Shown here: positions 1 through 10,387 of the stretch, in pieces
Numbering within the stretch: the first letter of the stretch is position 1
Layout: every line of letters starts with the position of its first letter
NCBI RefSeq assembly: GCF_018069875.1
Contig: NZ_JAGQDF010000002.1
Span: forward strand, 434,001 to 498,000
DNA length: 64,000 nucleotides
Source: Ideonella alba
GTDB lineage: Bacteria; Pseudomonadota; Gammaproteobacteria; Burkholderiales; Burkholderiaceae_C
Direction of reading: 5' to 3'
Translations under genes and position numbers: made by a program
Notes under the pieces: generated by a model
What the model was told of the DNA's origin: nothing
What the model saw: only the letters and a program-made list of their open reading frames with translations
Database searches by the model: none

Positions 1-1023
1 GCCATTGACCAGGCGCAGCAACTCGAAGGCCAGCGCCATGTCGCCCAGCACCACCTCGGCCAGCTCGCTGGTGCGGCCGCGCTCCATCAGCGCCAGGTGC
101 GCCACGCGGTCGGCGCCCCCGGGCATGGCCGGCAGCACGCCGGCGGCGCGGATGCGGTCGAGCAGCAGGGCCAGCGGCCCGCCCTCCAGTTCGGCATTGG
201 CCTTGATCCAGCCGTCCAGCGCCCGCTGCAGCGTGCGCGCATTGCGGTAGCGCTGGCGCGGCTGGCGGTCGGTGGCGCGGTTGACGATGGCCCGCAGCGC
301 ATCCGGTATCGGCCGCGGCACGTTCCACGGCAGGCGCACGAAGTCATTGCCCAGCGGCGGCATCATCGCCACCACGCGGGCCACATCGGTCTGGTCCAGC
401 GCTGGCTGGCCGGCCAGTCCATGGTGCATCACGATGCCCAGCGCGAGCACATCGCCCACGGCGGCGTCGCGCACCTGGCGGAGCTCTTCCATCGCCCCCA
501 CCACCGCGGCGCCACCGCTGCGTTGCGGCACCTCCAGGCCCAGCACCTGCACGCGGCCGCCGTCGTCCACGCTGAGCAGCCACGGCTGCACATCATGGTG
601 GGCCACGCCCGCCTCGTGGGCATAGGCCAGGCCCAGGGCGGCCTGCGAGGCCCAGGGGGCCATCTCCTCGGCCGGAATGCCCTGGCGCGAGAAGCGCTCG
701 GCCCAGGTGACCTGGCCATGGCGCTCATAGGCCACGTAGGGCCAGCGCTCGTGCTCGGCGATCTCGACGGGCGTGGCCAGGTTCGGATGGTTCAGCCGCG
801 CCGCGCGGCGCACGCTCTGCATCCAGGCCGCGGCGGCCTCGCCTTGCGGCTGCTGGCGCGGCATCACCAGCATCCATTCGGTGCCCTGGCGCTCATCGGC
901 GGCATGCCAGGCCATGGTGCGCTCGCTCTTGCCCAGCAGGCGCAGCAGCTGGTAGCGCCCGAAGCGCCGCACCGGGGCGGTGGCGGCTTTCGGGGCGTCG
1001 TCGGAACGGGCGGGAGCACTCAT
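1..1023 (-). CDS. Protein-kinase-like / HDOD domain protein (5' part; runs off the window)
   Basis: The first 341 codons are in the window and the C-terminus lies beyond position 1. Residues about 20-280 align by eye to a Ser/Thr protein kinase fold, starting at RFGRYQLLRLLG and keeping the late-lobe arginine segment. The catalytic parts are degenerate: the HRDLKPxN loop reads HHDVQP, DFG reads LGLE, and no VAIK lysine is visible. From about residue 290 the sequence (LPAMPG, then DMALAFELLRLVN) matches the start of an HDOD domain. Kinase-HDOD fusions are signalling proteins in Burkholderiales. I infer a pseudokinase sensing or scaffold module with unknown partners. The ATG at 1023 is the first start after an 86-nt gap behind addA, with the same direction of transcription. 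Confidence 0.75.
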   Translation of the reverse strand, partial: MSAPARSDDAPKAATAPVRRFGRYQLLRLLGKSERTMAWHAADERQGTEWMLVMPRQQPQGEAAAAWMQSVRRAARLNHPNLATPVEIAEHERWPYVAYERHGQVTWAERFSRQGIPAEEMAPWASQAALGLAYAHEAGVAHHDVQPWLLSVDDGGRVQVLGLEVPQRSGGAAVVGAMEELRQVRDAAVGDVLALGIVMHHGLAGQPALDQTDVARVVAMMPPLGNDFVRLPWNVPRPIPDALRAIVNRATDRQPRQRYRNARTLQRALDGWIKANAELEGGPLALLLDRIRAAGVLPAMPGGADRVAHLALMERGRTSELAEVVLGDMALAFELLRLVNG

Positions 1024-1109
1024 GGCAGCGGGCACGGCGGGCAGCTTGGCTCCGATTGAACCGCGCGCACCGCCGACCCGTAGTCCGGAAGTAGCGGCGC
1101 CAAACCCGG

Positions 1110-4100
1110 CTATTCGCTGGCGTCGAGCGGATGCACCCGGCCGTCCCCGCCCACCAGCAGCGCGCGGACCCGCTCGCCCGGCTGAAGCCGCCGGACCGCG
1201 GCCACGTAGGCCGCCAGCTGTTCTCGGTAGGCCGGCTGGGTGTGCGGCGCATGGTCCAGCTTGTAGTCGATCACCCACCAACTGGGCTCGCCGTCGGGGT
1301 CGCGGCGCTGCACCAGGCGGTCGATGCGCAGCGCGGCCGCGCCGTCGTCCACCGGCACCTCGTCACCGGCCCAGAGGATCGCCGGGTCGCGCCACCAGGG
1401 GCGGAAGTGCGCCCCTGCCAGCACGGCGCGCGCGGCGGCCTGCGGCACGGCGATGTCCAACGGCGCGAGGTCGAACTCGGCGCCGGCAGCACGCGCAGCA
1501 GTCTCCAGCCACTCGTCCAGCGACCCGAGGGCCGGTCCGCGCGGCCCGCAAGCCCATTGCATCAGGCGGTGGAAGGCCTGGCCCAGGCGGGTCAGGCGGT
1601 CGTCCTGGCGCACCGGGGCCACCCAGTCCGCCGCGATGCCGCTGCCGGCCGCGGCCGGCGGGCGCAGCGCCGCCCAGTCGTCAGTCTGCACCACGGCCTG
1701 CTCGCCGGCCGGCGGCGCCACCGCCGGGCTGGGCGTCCAGGGCGCTGCCAGGTCGTGCAGCCGGGCCCACCACGACGGTGCAGGACCGGCGTGGTGCGGC
1801 ACCACGGCACTCAGCACCAGGCGTGTGCGGGCGCGGGTGAGCGCCACGTACAGGCTGTTGAGCTCCTCGCGGGCCTGCTGGGTGTCCTCGTCGGCCTGCA
1901 GCGCATCCAGCGACGGCGCGCGCCTGGCCTCGGAGGCGACGAAGGCCACCCGCGCCGGGTGGTCCTGGTCCACCGGCCAGTCGACCAGCAGCGCGCCGGG
2001 ATCGGGGCGGCGGGCCTGGGGGTCGGTGTCGAGCAGGAACACCACCTCGGCCTCCAGACCCTTGGCGCCGTGCACGGTCAGCAACTGCACCGCATCGGCC
2101 TGGGCCAGTGCCGGCACCGTGGGCGACTGCCGCCGCAGCGCACGCACGAAGCCATAGGGCGTGGCGTAGCGGCCACCATCCAGCGACAGGGCCGCGGCGA
2201 CCAGGCCCTCGATCACCGCCCGCGCCGGGCCGCGGCGCTCGGGCGGCACCGCGCGCAGCATGCGGCCCATCACCTCGCCCTCGTCGACGATGCGGTCGAG
2301 CAGGTCATGCGGCGGCAACTGGCTGGCCAGGTCGGCCCAGCGCGCCAGCAGCGGCGCCGCACGCGCCAGCGCGGGCGGTGCCTCACCGCGGGCCGCCAGG
2401 CGCTGCAGCGCCGGCCACCAGGCGTCGCCGCGGGCCTCGGCGGCCAGAGCGATCAGGTCCGGGTCGCTGGCGTCGAAGACGGGGCTGCGCAACGCCTGGG
2501 CCAGCGACAGGTCGTGGCCAGGCGAGGCCAGCACATCCAGCAGCGCCACCAGGTCGCGCGCCTCGGGTTCGTCCAGCAGCGACAGCTCGGCCGGCTGGAC
2601 ATGCGGCACATGCAGCACACGCAGCGCATCCGACAGGCGCGCCAGCACGCTGCGCTTGCGCGCCAGCACCTGGATGTCGCGCGGCCGGCGACCCTGGGCC
2701 ACCAGCTCGGCGATCGCCCGGGCCACCCAGCGGGCCTCCTGGGCGCCCAGGTGTTCGCGCTCCTCGTGGCGGGGCTGGGTCAGGCTGTCGCGCCAGGGGG
2801 TATCGGCCGGCTCGACCTGCTTGGCCGCGCGCGGAGGACGCTCGACCAGTGGCAGGCGCCAGACACCCTCGCCCGCCTGCGCGACCTCGGTGGTGTGGGG
2901 CCGAAAACCCGCGTAGTCGGTCGCCGCGCCGAAGACCTGGTTCAGCGTGTCGATCACCGCCGTGGCGTTGCGCCGCGTGTGGTCGCAGGACAGGCGCCGA
3001 CCACCCAGGGCGTCAGCGACAAATCGGGCCGCAGCGGCGAAGACGCGCGGCTCGGCGCGGCGGAAGCGGTAGATGCTCTGCTTCGGGTCGCCAACGATGA
3101 ACACCGACAGCGGCTGCTGGCCGCTGGCCCCGCCGCCCGCGCCGGCATAGGCCGCCAGCCAGGGTTGCAGCGCATGCCACTGCAGCGGGCTGGTGTCCTG
3201 GAACTCGTCGATCAGCAGGTGGCGCAGCTGGGCGTCCAGGCGCTCCTGGATCCAGCCGGCCTGCTCGGCGTCGCGCAGCAGGTGCAGCGCCAGGTTCTCA
3301 AGGTCGGGCATGTCGACCAGGCCGCGCGAGCGCTTCAGCGCCGCGAACTCCTGCAGCAGCGCGCGCGCCAGCGGCACCAGCGCGGCATGGTCCTGGTGCG
3401 CCTCGTGCTGGCGCAGGCGCAGCGCGATGGCCAACAGCTGCTCGGCCAGCTGCGGGATCTCGGGCGGCTTGCCGGCCACGTTGCCCTTGGCCTGGCCGGT
3501 GGACTTGCCCAGCAGCGCCTCGCACGCCGCGTCATACGCCAGCTCGACCGCGTCGTCGTGCAGGTGCGCCAGGGCCCGGCTCAGGCCTTCGACCACCGGC
3601 ACCACGGTCTTGCGGGTGTCCTCGCGCAGCCGGTCACGCAGGGCCGTGGCGGTGTCCACCCAGCCGGTTGCGCGCAGCAGCTCGGTGGGGTGGGCCAGGT
3701 TGCGGCAGTCCGGGAAGACCTCGGCCACCGGCGGGACCGAGCCCGCCAGCGTGCCGTGGGCGTCGGCGCGTTCGATCTCGATGCGCCGCTCCAGCACGCC
3801 GTCCAGCCAGCGCTGCACCACGCTGCGGCCGTGGCGGCCCACCAGGCCGCGGTAGGCACGGTCCAGCTCCGGCGTCTGCGCCACGCGGCGCAGGAAGCGG
3901 CGGGTCAGCTCGGGCCGCAGTTCATCGGTGTTCTCGATCAGCGCCATGCCAGGCTGCAGGCCCAGCGACTGCAGCGCGTCCAGCGGCGCCATGCGCAGCA
4001 GCTGCGAGAACCAGCTGTGGAAGGTACGCACCTGCACCGCCCGGCCCTGTGCCAGCACACGCTGCTGCAGCGTGCCCAGTGCGGGCGCCAGCGCCTCGGC

Positions 4101-4421
4101 CTGGGCAGCGTCCAGGCCGCGCTCGCGCAGCGCCTGCACGCGCTGGTCGTGGCTGGCACGCACGTCCGCGAAGGCTGCCAGCCATTCGTCCAGGCGCTCG
4201 CGCATCTCACCGGCGGCCTTGCGGGTGAAGGTGATCGCCAGGATCTGCTGCGGCTGGGCGCCGTCCAGCAGTGCGCGCAGGATGCGCGAGACCAGCATCC
4301 AGGTCTTGCCGGCGCCGGCGCAGGCCTCGACGACGACGCTGCGCGATGGGTCGCAGGCGATCGCGTAGAAGGCGGCGCGGTCGACCGGCTGGCCGTCGGC
4401 GGCGTAGGCGGCGCCGCTCAT
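1110..4421 (-). CDS. addA: AddA-type helicase-nuclease subunit (double-strand break repair)
   Basis: This 1103-residue protein is the UvrD/RecB-like helicase-nuclease subunit of the AddAB enzyme, which resects double-strand breaks for RecA-dependent repair. It shows Walker A ACAGAGKT (residues 33-40), a Q-motif region before it, the Walker B segment DEFQDTSPLQW, the superfamily 1 motif GDPKQSIYRFRRAEP and, near the C-terminus, a PD-(D/E)XK nuclease core (RIDRLV, then IDYKLDHA, then YREQL). The length fits AddA of proteobacteria. Its ATG overlaps the addB stop by 4 nt, so the subunits are probably translationally coupled. RecB is the alternative name for such proteins, but the partner downstream of trxA is AddB-like and no RecC is present. 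Confidence 0.9.
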   Translation of the reverse strand: MSGAAYAADGQPVDRAAFYAIACDPSRSVVVEACAGAGKTWMLVSRILRALLDGAQPQQILAITFTRKAAGEMRERLDEWLAAFADVRASHDQRVQALRERGLDAAQAEALAPALGTLQQRVLAQGRAVQVRTFHSWFSQLLRMAPLDALQSLGLQPGMALIENTDELRPELTRRFLRRVAQTPELDRAYRGLVGRHGRSVVQRWLDGVLERRIEIERADAHGTLAGSVPPVAEVFPDCRNLAHPTELLRATGWVDTATALRDRLREDTRKTVVPVVEGLSRALAHLHDDAVELAYDAACEALLGKSTGQAKGNVAGKPPEIPQLAEQLLAIALRLRQHEAHQDHAALVPLARALLQEFAALKRSRGLVDMPDLENLALHLLRDAEQAGWIQERLDAQLRHLLIDEFQDTSPLQWHALQPWLAAYAGAGGGASGQQPLSVFIVGDPKQSIYRFRRAEPRVFAAAARFVADALGGRRLSCDHTRRNATAVIDTLNQVFGAATDYAGFRPHTTEVAQAGEGVWRLPLVERPPRAAKQVEPADTPWRDSLTQPRHEEREHLGAQEARWVARAIAELVAQGRRPRDIQVLARKRSVLARLSDALRVLHVPHVQPAELSLLDEPEARDLVALLDVLASPGHDLSLAQALRSPVFDASDPDLIALAAEARGDAWWPALQRLAARGEAPPALARAAPLLARWADLASQLPPHDLLDRIVDEGEVMGRMLRAVPPERRGPARAVIEGLVAAALSLDGGRYATPYGFVRALRRQSPTVPALAQADAVQLLTVHGAKGLEAEVVFLLDTDPQARRPDPGALLVDWPVDQDHPARVAFVASEARRAPSLDALQADEDTQQAREELNSLYVALTRARTRLVLSAVVPHHAGPAPSWWARLHDLAAPWTPSPAVAPPAGEQAVVQTDDWAALRPPAAAGSGIAADWVAPVRQDDRLTRLGQAFHRLMQWACGPRGPALGSLDEWLETAARAAGAEFDLAPLDIAVPQAAARAVLAGAHFRPWWRDPAILWAGDEVPVDDGAAALRIDRLVQRRDPDGEPSWWVIDYKLDHAPHTQPAYREQLAAYVAAVRRLQPGERVRALLVGGDGRVHPLDASE

Positions 4422-7081
4422 TCGTCGCCTCCGGGGTCGGTGACCGCCTCGGCCGCGGCATCGGGCGGCGCCGCCCAGTGGTCACGGCGGCACAGGCCGC
4501 GCATGTCGCAGCGCTCGCAGGCCTGGCCGCGGCCGAGCGCACGCAGCGGCTCGCCGGCACGGGCACGGTCGAACTCGGCGGCCAGTTCGCCCAGCAGCCG
4601 CTCGGCGTCGGCCAGCACGTTGGCGTGTTCGATCCAGCGGGGCCCGTCGCGCTCATCGAGCGCCAGGTAGGCCGCGCCCACCGTGGCGCCATCGGCGGCG
4701 GCCAGGGCGGCGTAGAAGGCCAGCTGGGTGTCTTCGAGGCCCTTGGCGCGGCGCTTGAGCTCGTCGGCGCGGCCCGTCTTGTAGTCGATCACCTGCACCG
4801 CACCGCCGGGGCCGCTGTCGAGGCGGTCCAGGCGGCCATGCAGGCCCATCGCGCCCAGCGCGGGTGCGGGACGCTGGCGGTCGATCTCGCCAGCGGTCCA
4901 GCGCCAGCCGGCCTGGTCGCGCGCCTGCAGCCAGGCCAGGTAGGGCTCGCACAGGCGGTCGAAGCTGGCCAGGTAGGGCAGCATCTCGCCTTCGGCCAGG
5001 CGGCCATCGGGCGCCACCTCCTGGGCGCAGCGCCGCAGCAGCGCGCGGTCATCGTCCAGGCGGGCGTCGGCCGCGCGTTGTTCGTGGAAGCGCAGCAGCA
5101 CCGCGTGCAGCCAGTCGCCGTAGTCGCGCTTTTCGGCCAGGCGGTCCAGTTCGTCGTCGCTGGCCAGTCCCAGCAGGCGCTGGGCGAAGAAGCGGTAGGG
5201 ACAGTCGCGCCAGGCGTCCACCGCGCTGGCGCTGAGCGAGTCGGGCCAGCGCGCGCCGCTGGCCATCACCGCCGGCTCGGCCACGGGCTGCACCGCCCAG
5301 GCGCGGCACGGCGGCGCCAGCGTGGAGACCGGCAGCGCCTGGCCGCCGCGCGCCAGCACCAGGCGCTGCAGCAACGGACTGGGGCCGAGCGGTTCGCTGC
5401 CTTCGGCCCGGCGGCGCACCAGGCACAGGTTCGGCAGGCGCAGCGCCTGGATGAAGGCCAGGGCCTCGCGCTCGGCCGCCTCGGCCACGCCCGGCAGGCC
5501 CAGCGCGCGGCGCAGCGCCGGCCCGATCAGGTCGACGCCCGGCTCGTGGCCGCCCAGGCGCTGCTCGTCGGCACCCGGCAGCACCGCGGCCACGAAGGGA
5601 CGCAGCATGGCCCGCGCCAGCGGTGTGATGACCACCCGCGCCTGCGGCGGATGGTCGGGCACGACACTGGCCTCGCTGAGCGCCTCGTCGGCCCAGCTGA
5701 TCAACTCGTCCAGCGTGAAGCGGGTGGCGGCCGCCAGCGCCGGCCAGCCCGCGCCCTGGTTCCAGGGCGCTTCCAGGCGCCATGCCGCCAGCACCGCCCG
5801 GCCGGCCGGGTCGTCGCGCCAGGCGGCGGCCGAGGCGGGATCGTCCAGCCACAGCGCGGCCAGGGCCGACAGCCACTCGGCCAGCGGGCGCCGCGCCGGC
5901 TCGCGCAGCGGCGCCAGGCGGGACTGGGCGCGTTCCCAGAAGGCCTGGGCCTGGTCGCGCCGCGCCGGGCTCAGCCGGCGGCCGCGCCACAGGGCCTCGA
6001 GCACGCGCAACTCCTCGGCCTGTGACGCGAAGGCCGGGTCGTCCTTCAGCCAGGCCAGCCACAGGTCCTCGGCACCGGCCGAGGGCCGTGAGAGGGCCCG
6101 GGCGGCGCGCAGCAGCGCCATCGCCCGCGCCCCGGCGCGCGTGGTGGCCACCCGCCAGCCGGTGTCGTCGACCACCTCGACCGCCGCCCGCTCGAGCAGG
6201 GCCCGCACGCGGCGCACGGCCTCGCGGTCCTGGGCGATCAGCGCGACGGCGCCCTGCTCATGGCGGCGCAGCGCGTCCAGCACCTCGACAGCGGCGGCGC
6301 GGGCCTCGCCCTCGGCGTCATCGGCCAGATGTTCCTGCGGCGGCGGCAGCGTGGCGGCGGCCTCGAAGAGCCGCTCGGGCGGCGGATCCTGGTCTAGCCA
6401 CAGCACCGGCACACCGCGCGCGGCGGCCTCGTCCAGCACCGCCTGCACCAGCGGCACCGTGCCGCCGGCGCGCAGGCCGATCCAGGCACTGGGGCGGGCC
6501 TCGTACAAGGCGTCGCTGGCGGGCGGCTGCACCGCGATCGACCGCGCGGCCCAGGCCAGCGCATAGCCGGCCAGCGAGCGCTCCTGGTCGCCCGGGCCGG
6601 TGCCGCCAGCCAGCCGGGCTTGCGCCGTCGCGACCCATGCGGCGCGGCCTGATGGCGGCTGGGCGGCGAGCGCCTGCTGCCATTCGTCGGCGGTGTCGAC
6701 CACCGCGGCCACCGCCCAGGCGAAGCCCGCCGGGTCGCGCCGGGCCCAGCCGCCCTGGTCGACGCCGCGCAACTGCGCCGCCACCTGCAGCCGGCGGGTG
6801 ACGGTATCGCCGGCCATGGCCTCAGCCGCCGCCGGGGCGCGCGGGCCCAGTTGCGGGGCCAGCGTGGCCACGGTCTCGATCCGCGGCGCCCAGCCGCCGC
6901 GCCGCGCGAAGGCCCGCCGGGCCTGCGGCAGCAGCGCGGTGAAGGGCAGCAGCCAGATCGCATCGCGCAGAACCACCCCTCTGGCCTGCGCCCAGTCGCC
7001 CACCTGGTCGGCCAGACGCGCCCAGGTGTGCTCGTCCAGGGGGGTCGTCTCGGGGGGCGCAGCGGTCATCGGCACGGGCAT
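4418..7081 (-). CDS. addB: AddB-type PD-(D/E)XK nuclease subunit
   Basis: This is the partner of AddA, about 887 residues from the chosen start. The N-terminal two thirds is an inactivated helicase-like region. The C-terminal nuclease domain contains [15 protein letters not shown] and a downstream QLAFYA helix. Four cysteines, one in WRDCPYRFF and three in [10 protein letters not shown], match the Fe-S cluster arrangement of AddB nucleases. The frame stays open up to 7213, but that would run over the trxA start. ATG 7081 has an upstream AAGG and is preferred; ATG 7069 is possible. The gene diverges from trxA and starts a three-gene minus-strand run with addA and the kinase-HDOD gene. Confidence 0.85.
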   Translation of the reverse strand: MPVPMTAAPPETTPLDEHTWARLADQVGDWAQARGVVLRDAIWLLPFTALLPQARRAFARRGGWAPRIETVATLAPQLGPRAPAAAEAMAGDTVTRRLQVAAQLRGVDQGGWARRDPAGFAWAVAAVVDTADEWQQALAAQPPSGRAAWVATAQARLAGGTGPGDQERSLAGYALAWAARSIAVQPPASDALYEARPSAWIGLRAGGTVPLVQAVLDEAAARGVPVLWLDQDPPPERLFEAAATLPPPQEHLADDAEGEARAAAVEVLDALRRHEQGAVALIAQDREAVRRVRALLERAAVEVVDDTGWRVATTRAGARAMALLRAARALSRPSAGAEDLWLAWLKDDPAFASQAEELRVLEALWRGRRLSPARRDQAQAFWERAQSRLAPLREPARRPLAEWLSALAALWLDDPASAAAWRDDPAGRAVLAAWRLEAPWNQGAGWPALAAATRFTLDELISWADEALSEASVVPDHPPQARVVITPLARAMLRPFVAAVLPGADEQRLGGHEPGVDLIGPALRRALGLPGVAEAAEREALAFIQALRLPNLCLVRRRAEGSEPLGPSPLLQRLVLARGGQALPVSTLAPPCRAWAVQPVAEPAVMASGARWPDSLSASAVDAWRDCPYRFFAQRLLGLASDDELDRLAEKRDYGDWLHAVLLRFHEQRAADARLDDDRALLRRCAQEVAPDGRLAEGEMLPYLASFDRLCEPYLAWLQARDQAGWRWTAGEIDRQRPAPALGAMGLHGRLDRLDSGPGGAVQVIDYKTGRADELKRRAKGLEDTQLAFYAALAAADGATVGAAYLALDERDGPRWIEHANVLADAERLLGELAAEFDRARAGEPLRALGRGQACERCDMRGLCRRDHWAAPPDAAAEAVTDPGGDE

Positions 7082-7153
7082 CGGGGACAAGACCTTTGTG
7101 TCAGAATCATTGTGCCCGGTCGCCCCAGATGGCGGCTCCCCGAAGGACACCCC

Positions 7154-7483
7154 ATGAGCAGCGAACTGATCAAGCACATCTCCGACGCCTCGTTCGAGGC
7201 CGATGTCCTGCAATCCGACAAGCCGGTCCTGGTCGACTACTGGGCCGAATGGTGCGGCCCCTGCAAGATGATCGCCCCGATCCTGGACGAAACCGCCAAG
7301 GAATACGGCGAGCGCCTGCAGATCGCCAAGATGAACGTCGACGAGAACCGCGACATCCCCGCCAAGTTCGGCATCCGCGGCATCCCGACGCTGATGCTGT
7401 TCAAGGGTGGTCAGCTGGCGGCCACCAAGGTCGGTGCGCTGAGCAAGGCGCAGCTGGCCCAGTTCCTCGACGGCAACCTCTGA
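7154..7483 (+). CDS. trxA: Thioredoxin 1
   Basis: A 109-residue cytoplasmic disulfide reductase that donates electrons to ribonucleotide reductase, PAPS reductase, methionine sulfoxide reductases and others. The active site WCGPCK lies at about residues 34-39 after VDYWAEW, and the cis-proline segment [12 protein letters not shown] is intact. It is full length for the family. It is encoded just upstream of rho, a common arrangement in proteobacteria. ATG 7154 is preceded by a GAAGGA ribosome-binding sequence. The spacing to addB (divergent, 72 nt) leaves room for one promoter on each strand. Confidence 0.97.
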   Translation: MSSELIKHISDASFEADVLQSDKPVLVDYWAEWCGPCKMIAPILDETAKEYGERLQIAKMNVDENRDIPAKFGIRGIPTLMLFKGGQLAATKVGALSKAQLAQFLDGNL

Positions 7484-7490
7484 TCTCGCC

Positions 7491-7496
7491 TATACT
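7491..7496 (+). promoter_or_regulatory. Possible -10 element ahead of rho
   Basis: TATACT begins 7 nt after the trxA stop and 262 nt ahead of the rho ATG. No good -35 is visible, so this is tentative. The 274-nt trxA-rho gap (7484-7757) holds no gene. A long C-rich, G-poor stretch at about 7600-7680 would suit Rho loading and autogenous attenuation, which is known for rho leaders in other bacteria. Here that is only inference. Confidence 0.3.
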
Positions 7497-7757
7497 CCTG
7501 CCCTGACGCGCCGGGAACGGCTGCATCGCGCCAAGCGCCCGAGCAGCCACCCCGGAGCCCCGTCAGGCGCCGGACGGCCGCCACCCCAAGCCCAGGCCCA
7601 GCCTGACCGCTTGCGGAACACGTGTCCCGGCCCCCCCTCCCCTACCCGGTTTCATCACGCGCCACGCGGCCGGGATCCCCGTGATCCCCACCTCGATGGC
7701 GATCGGCCAGCCCCGGCTCATGCGGTGCTTCGCTGGCGACCACCCCAGGGTGTATCC

Positions 7758-9023
7758 ATGCATCTTTCCGAACTGAAAGCCCTCCACGTCTCGGCCCTGA
7801 TCGAGATGGGCGAGGCGCTCGAGATCGACAACGTCTCCCGCCTGCGCAAGCAGGAGCTGATGTTCGCGATCATGAAAAAGCGCGCCAAGGCCGGCGAACA
7901 GGTCTTCGGCGACGGCGTCCTCGAAGTGCTGCCCGACGGCTTCGGCTTCCTGCGCTCGATCGACACCAGCTACATGGCGTCGACCGACGACATCTACCTG
8001 AGCCCCAGCCAGATCCGCCGCTTCAACCTGCACACCGGCGACATGGTCGAGGGTGAGGTGCGGGTGCCCAAGGACGGCGAGCGCTACTTTGCCCTGGTGA
8101 AGGTCGACCGTGTGAACGGCCTGACGCCCGAGCAGAGCAAGCACAAGATCATGTTCGAGAACCTGACGCCGCTCTTCCCGAAAGAGCCGTTCAAGCTCGA
8201 GCGCGACGCCTTCAAGGGCGAGGAGAACATCACCGGACGCATCATCGATCTGATCGCCCCGATCGGCAAAGGCCAGCGTGCGCTGCTGGTCGCGCAGCCG
8301 AAGACCGGCAAGACGATCATGATGAAGAACATCGCCCACGCGCTGGTGGCGAACCATCCCGAGATCCACCTGATCGTGCTGCTCGTCGACGAGCGCCCGG
8401 AAGAAGTGACCGAAATGGTGCGCACCGTGCGCGGCGAGGTGATCAGCTCCACCTTCGACGAGCCCGCCGCCCGCCACGTGCAGGTGGCCGAAATGGTGAT
8501 CGAGCGCGCCAAGCGCCTGGTCGAGATGAAGAAGGACGTGGTGATCCTGCTCGACAGCATCACCCGTCTGGCCCGCGCCTACAACAACGTGCTGCCCAGC
8601 TCCGGCAAGGTGCTGACCGGCGGTGTCGACGCCAACGCGCTGCAGCGCCCCAAGCGCTTCTTCGGCGCGGCGCGCAACGTGGAGGAAGGCGGCTCGCTGA
8701 CCATCATCGGCACCGCGCTGATCGACACCGGCTCGAAGATGGACGAGGTCATCTACGAGGAGTTCAAGGGCACCGGCAACTGCGAGATCCACCTGGACCG
8801 CCGCATGGCCGAGAAGCGCGTCTACCCCTCGATCCTGATCAACAAGTCGGGCACCCGCCGCGAGGAGCTGCTGCTCAAGCCCGAGATCATGCAGAAGACC
8901 TGGATCCTGCGCAAACTGCTCTACAACATGGACGAGATCGAGGCGATGGAGTTCGTCCTCGACAAGATGAAGGCGTCGAAGAACAACCTCGACTTCTTCG
9001 ACATGATGCGCCGCGGCGGCTGA
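7758..9023 (+). CDS. rho: Transcription termination factor Rho
   Basis: A 421-residue hexameric RNA-dependent ATPase that ends transcription at untranslated, C-rich RNA. The N-terminal Rho_N domain begins [14 protein letters not shown], followed by the cold-shock-like RNA-binding part (GFGFLRS). The ATPase domain has Walker A QPKTGKT, Walker [17 protein letters not shown], the Q-loop and the R-loop segment [10 protein letters not shown]. Length and ends match beta-proteobacterial Rho. An upstream in-frame extension to 7611 exists but has no homologous look and was dropped. The ATG at 7758 is the start shared with known Rho proteins. Confidence 0.97.
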   Translation: MHLSELKALHVSALIEMGEALEIDNVSRLRKQELMFAIMKKRAKAGEQVFGDGVLEVLPDGFGFLRSIDTSYMASTDDIYLSPSQIRRFNLHTGDMVEGEVRVPKDGERYFALVKVDRVNGLTPEQSKHKIMFENLTPLFPKEPFKLERDAFKGEENITGRIIDLIAPIGKGQRALLVAQPKTGKTIMMKNIAHALVANHPEIHLIVLLVDERPEEVTEMVRTVRGEVISSTFDEPAARHVQVAEMVIERAKRLVEMKKDVVILLDSITRLARAYNNVLPSSGKVLTGGVDANALQRPKRFFGAARNVEEGGSLTIIGTALIDTGSKMDEVIYEEFKGTGNCEIHLDRRMAEKRVYPSILINKSGTRREELLLKPEIMQKTWILRKLLYNMDEIEAMEFVLDKMKASKNNLDFFDMMRRGG

Positions 9024-9045
9024 AGCCCGCGCCTCGCATCACCCG

Positions 9046-9071
9046 CACGACCGCGCCCTGGCGCGGTCGTG
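9046..9071. terminator. Bidirectional hairpin terminator between rho and the convergent gene
   Basis: A perfect 12-bp inverted repeat, CACGACCGCGCC / GGCGCGGTCGTG, lies 22 nt after the rho stop and 18 nt from the stop of the convergent gene. It is followed by TCGTTTC on the + strand. Its position between two converging stops supports a role in both directions. Confidence 0.7.
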
Positions 9072-9089
9072 TCGTTTCAGGGTGGTGGG

Positions 9090-9890
9090 TCAGTAGCGCA
9101 CCGACACACCCAGGCCCCAGCGCCAATCGGTGGCGGCGCCGCTGATGCCCCGTGCGACCGAGGCATCGAACTGCAGGTCGGGGTTCACCAGCCAGGCCAC
9201 GCCGGCGTCGGCACTGTGGATCGTGCCGCCGTGGCGGCGTGAGGCCCACTGGTCGAGCGACCATTCCACATAGCCGCGCCACTCGGCACTGAATTCCTTG
9301 CCCACGGTCACCGCCAGCGAACCCGCGGTGTAGCGCTGGCCGTTGGCGTCGCTGAGGCTGCCAATGCCGGGCATCGCGCCGACCGACCAGCCGCCGGGCA
9401 GTTCCCACTCGCCCACCACGCGCAGCGAGGGCCGCACGCCGCTGCCCTTGAAACCCGAGGAGCCGCTGGGCAGGTCGAAGTGCAGCAGCGCCGCGACGCT
9501 GGGCACAAAGTCATCGTCATCACCATCCTGGACATGCCACTTCAGGCCGACCGCGGTGTCGGGCGTGCCCGAGCGGCCGCCCAGCGCCGTGCGCTCGCGC
9601 ACCCTTAGTTCGGTCTCGATGCGCAGCTCCCAGGTCGGGCTCAGACCGATGCGCAGCAGCGTCGGAAAGCTGCGTTCACGCACCGCCGCGGCACCTCGGC
9701 CGTCGCGGGCCCATTCGACGCTGGTCTCGAGCTGGAAGCGGCCGGCGCCGACCACCTCGCTCGACTCGGAGATGTCGGGCCGATCGGTGATGATCGCGCC
9801 ATCGGCTTCGGCGCGCGCGGCCGTGCCCGCCATGGACAGCAACAGGGCGGCCGCCACCGCGCACAGGCGCGTGGAAAGGGTCGTTGGCAT
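9090..9890 (-). CDS. Secreted or outer-membrane beta-barrel-like protein (transporter / phenol_MetA_deg-like)
   Basis: A 266-residue protein with a Sec signal peptide (basic MPTTLSTRL, then a hydrophobic [17 protein letters not shown] stretch with cleavage after ARA). The mature part starts with [14 protein letters not shown] and continues with alternating short strands, ending in an aromatic residue (GVSVRY). This is the pattern of small outer-membrane barrels often annotated as 'putative MetA-pathway of phenol degradation' or simply 'transporter'. ATG 9890 has a good ribosome-binding site (GGAGGATCC); the frame is open further upstream without support. Function and substrate are unknown. 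It stands alone, divergent from rpmE2. Confidence 0.7.
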   Translation of the reverse strand: MPTTLSTRLCAVAAALLLSMAGTAARAEADGAIITDRPDISESSEVVGAGRFQLETSVEWARDGRGAAAVRERSFPTLLRIGLSPTWELRIETELRVRERTALGGRSGTPDTAVGLKWHVQDGDDDDFVPSVAALLHFDLPSGSSGFKGSGVRPSLRVVGEWELPGGWSVGAMPGIGSLSDANGQRYTAGSLAVTVGKEFSAEWRGYVEWSLDQWASRRHGGTIHSADAGVAWLVNPDLQFDASVARGISGAATDWRWGLGVSVRY

Positions 9891-9944
9891 CAGGATCCTC
9901 CGGTGGGCGGTGGGTGGTTGGATGTCAGCCCAGAGCATATCGGG

Positions 9945-9950
9945 TATACT
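9945..9950 (+). promoter_or_regulatory. Possible -10 element for rpmE2
   Basis: TATACT about 98 nt upstream of the L31 start codon lies in a locally AT-richer stretch (GTATACTCCGCGTTTTT). No convincing -35 at 17 nt is visible, so strength and exact start are uncertain. Confidence 0.35.
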
Positions 9951-10047
9951 CCGCGTTTTTCCGCTGTCGGAAAGTGCGAATGTACGAAGGTACGACTGGC
10001 ATGGGGCCAGGCGTGGCTCCCGGCTCACCAGCGATGAGAGAAGCGCC

Positions 10048-10308
10048 ATGAAAGAAGGCATTCACCCGAATTACCGCGACGTCTGCTTCGTGGATCTGTC
10101 CAACGGTTTCAAGTTCGTGACGCGTTCCTGCGCCCCGACCAAGGAAACCATCAAGCTCGACGACGGCCGCGAAGTGCCGCTGTTCAAGCTGGAAACCACC
10201 AGCGAGTCGCATCCCTTCTACACCGGCCAGCAAAAGAGCGTGGACACGCTGGGTGGCCGCGTCGAGAAGTTCCGCAACAAGTTCGCCCGCGTCGGCATCA
10301 AGAAGTAA
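10048..10308 (+). CDS. rpmE2: 50S ribosomal protein L31 type B
   Basis: An 86-residue large-subunit ribosomal protein. [12 protein letters not shown] and the conserved [10 protein letters not shown] block identify L31. The sequence has only two isolated cysteines and no CxxC pair, so it is the zinc-independent type B form. In many bacteria this form is induced under zinc limitation, but no Zur site is evident here. ATG 10048 is preceded by GAGAAG. An intrinsic terminator follows 32 nt after the stop, so the gene is probably monocistronic. Confidence 0.95.
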   Translation: MKEGIHPNYRDVCFVDLSNGFKFVTRSCAPTKETIKLDDGREVPLFKLETTSESHPFYTGQQKSVDTLGGRVEKFRNKFARVGIKK

Positions 10309-10340
10309 TCCCCTTCTTGCCCGCACGCGTGCAGCGAAGA

Positions 10341-10363
10341 AGGCAGCCTCGGCTGCCTTTTTT
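10341..10363 (+). terminator. Intrinsic terminator of rpmE2
   Basis: An 8-bp stem AGGCAGCC / GGCTGCCT with a 2-nt loop runs straight into TTTTTT. This is a textbook Rho-independent terminator. Confidence 0.85.
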
Positions 10364-10387
10364 CATGCCTGGTGCATCATCGCCTCC

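Noticed and set aside
1131-4670. Very long plus-strand open frame (about 1180 codons) opposite addA
   Set aside because: High GC keeps the antisense frame open. Its product is rich in Arg, Gln, His and Gly without domains, whereas the minus strand encodes a complete AddA.
7611-7757. N-terminal extension of Rho
   Set aside because: The extra 49 residues are Pro/Arg-rich leader translation. Rho homologues begin at MHLSELK.
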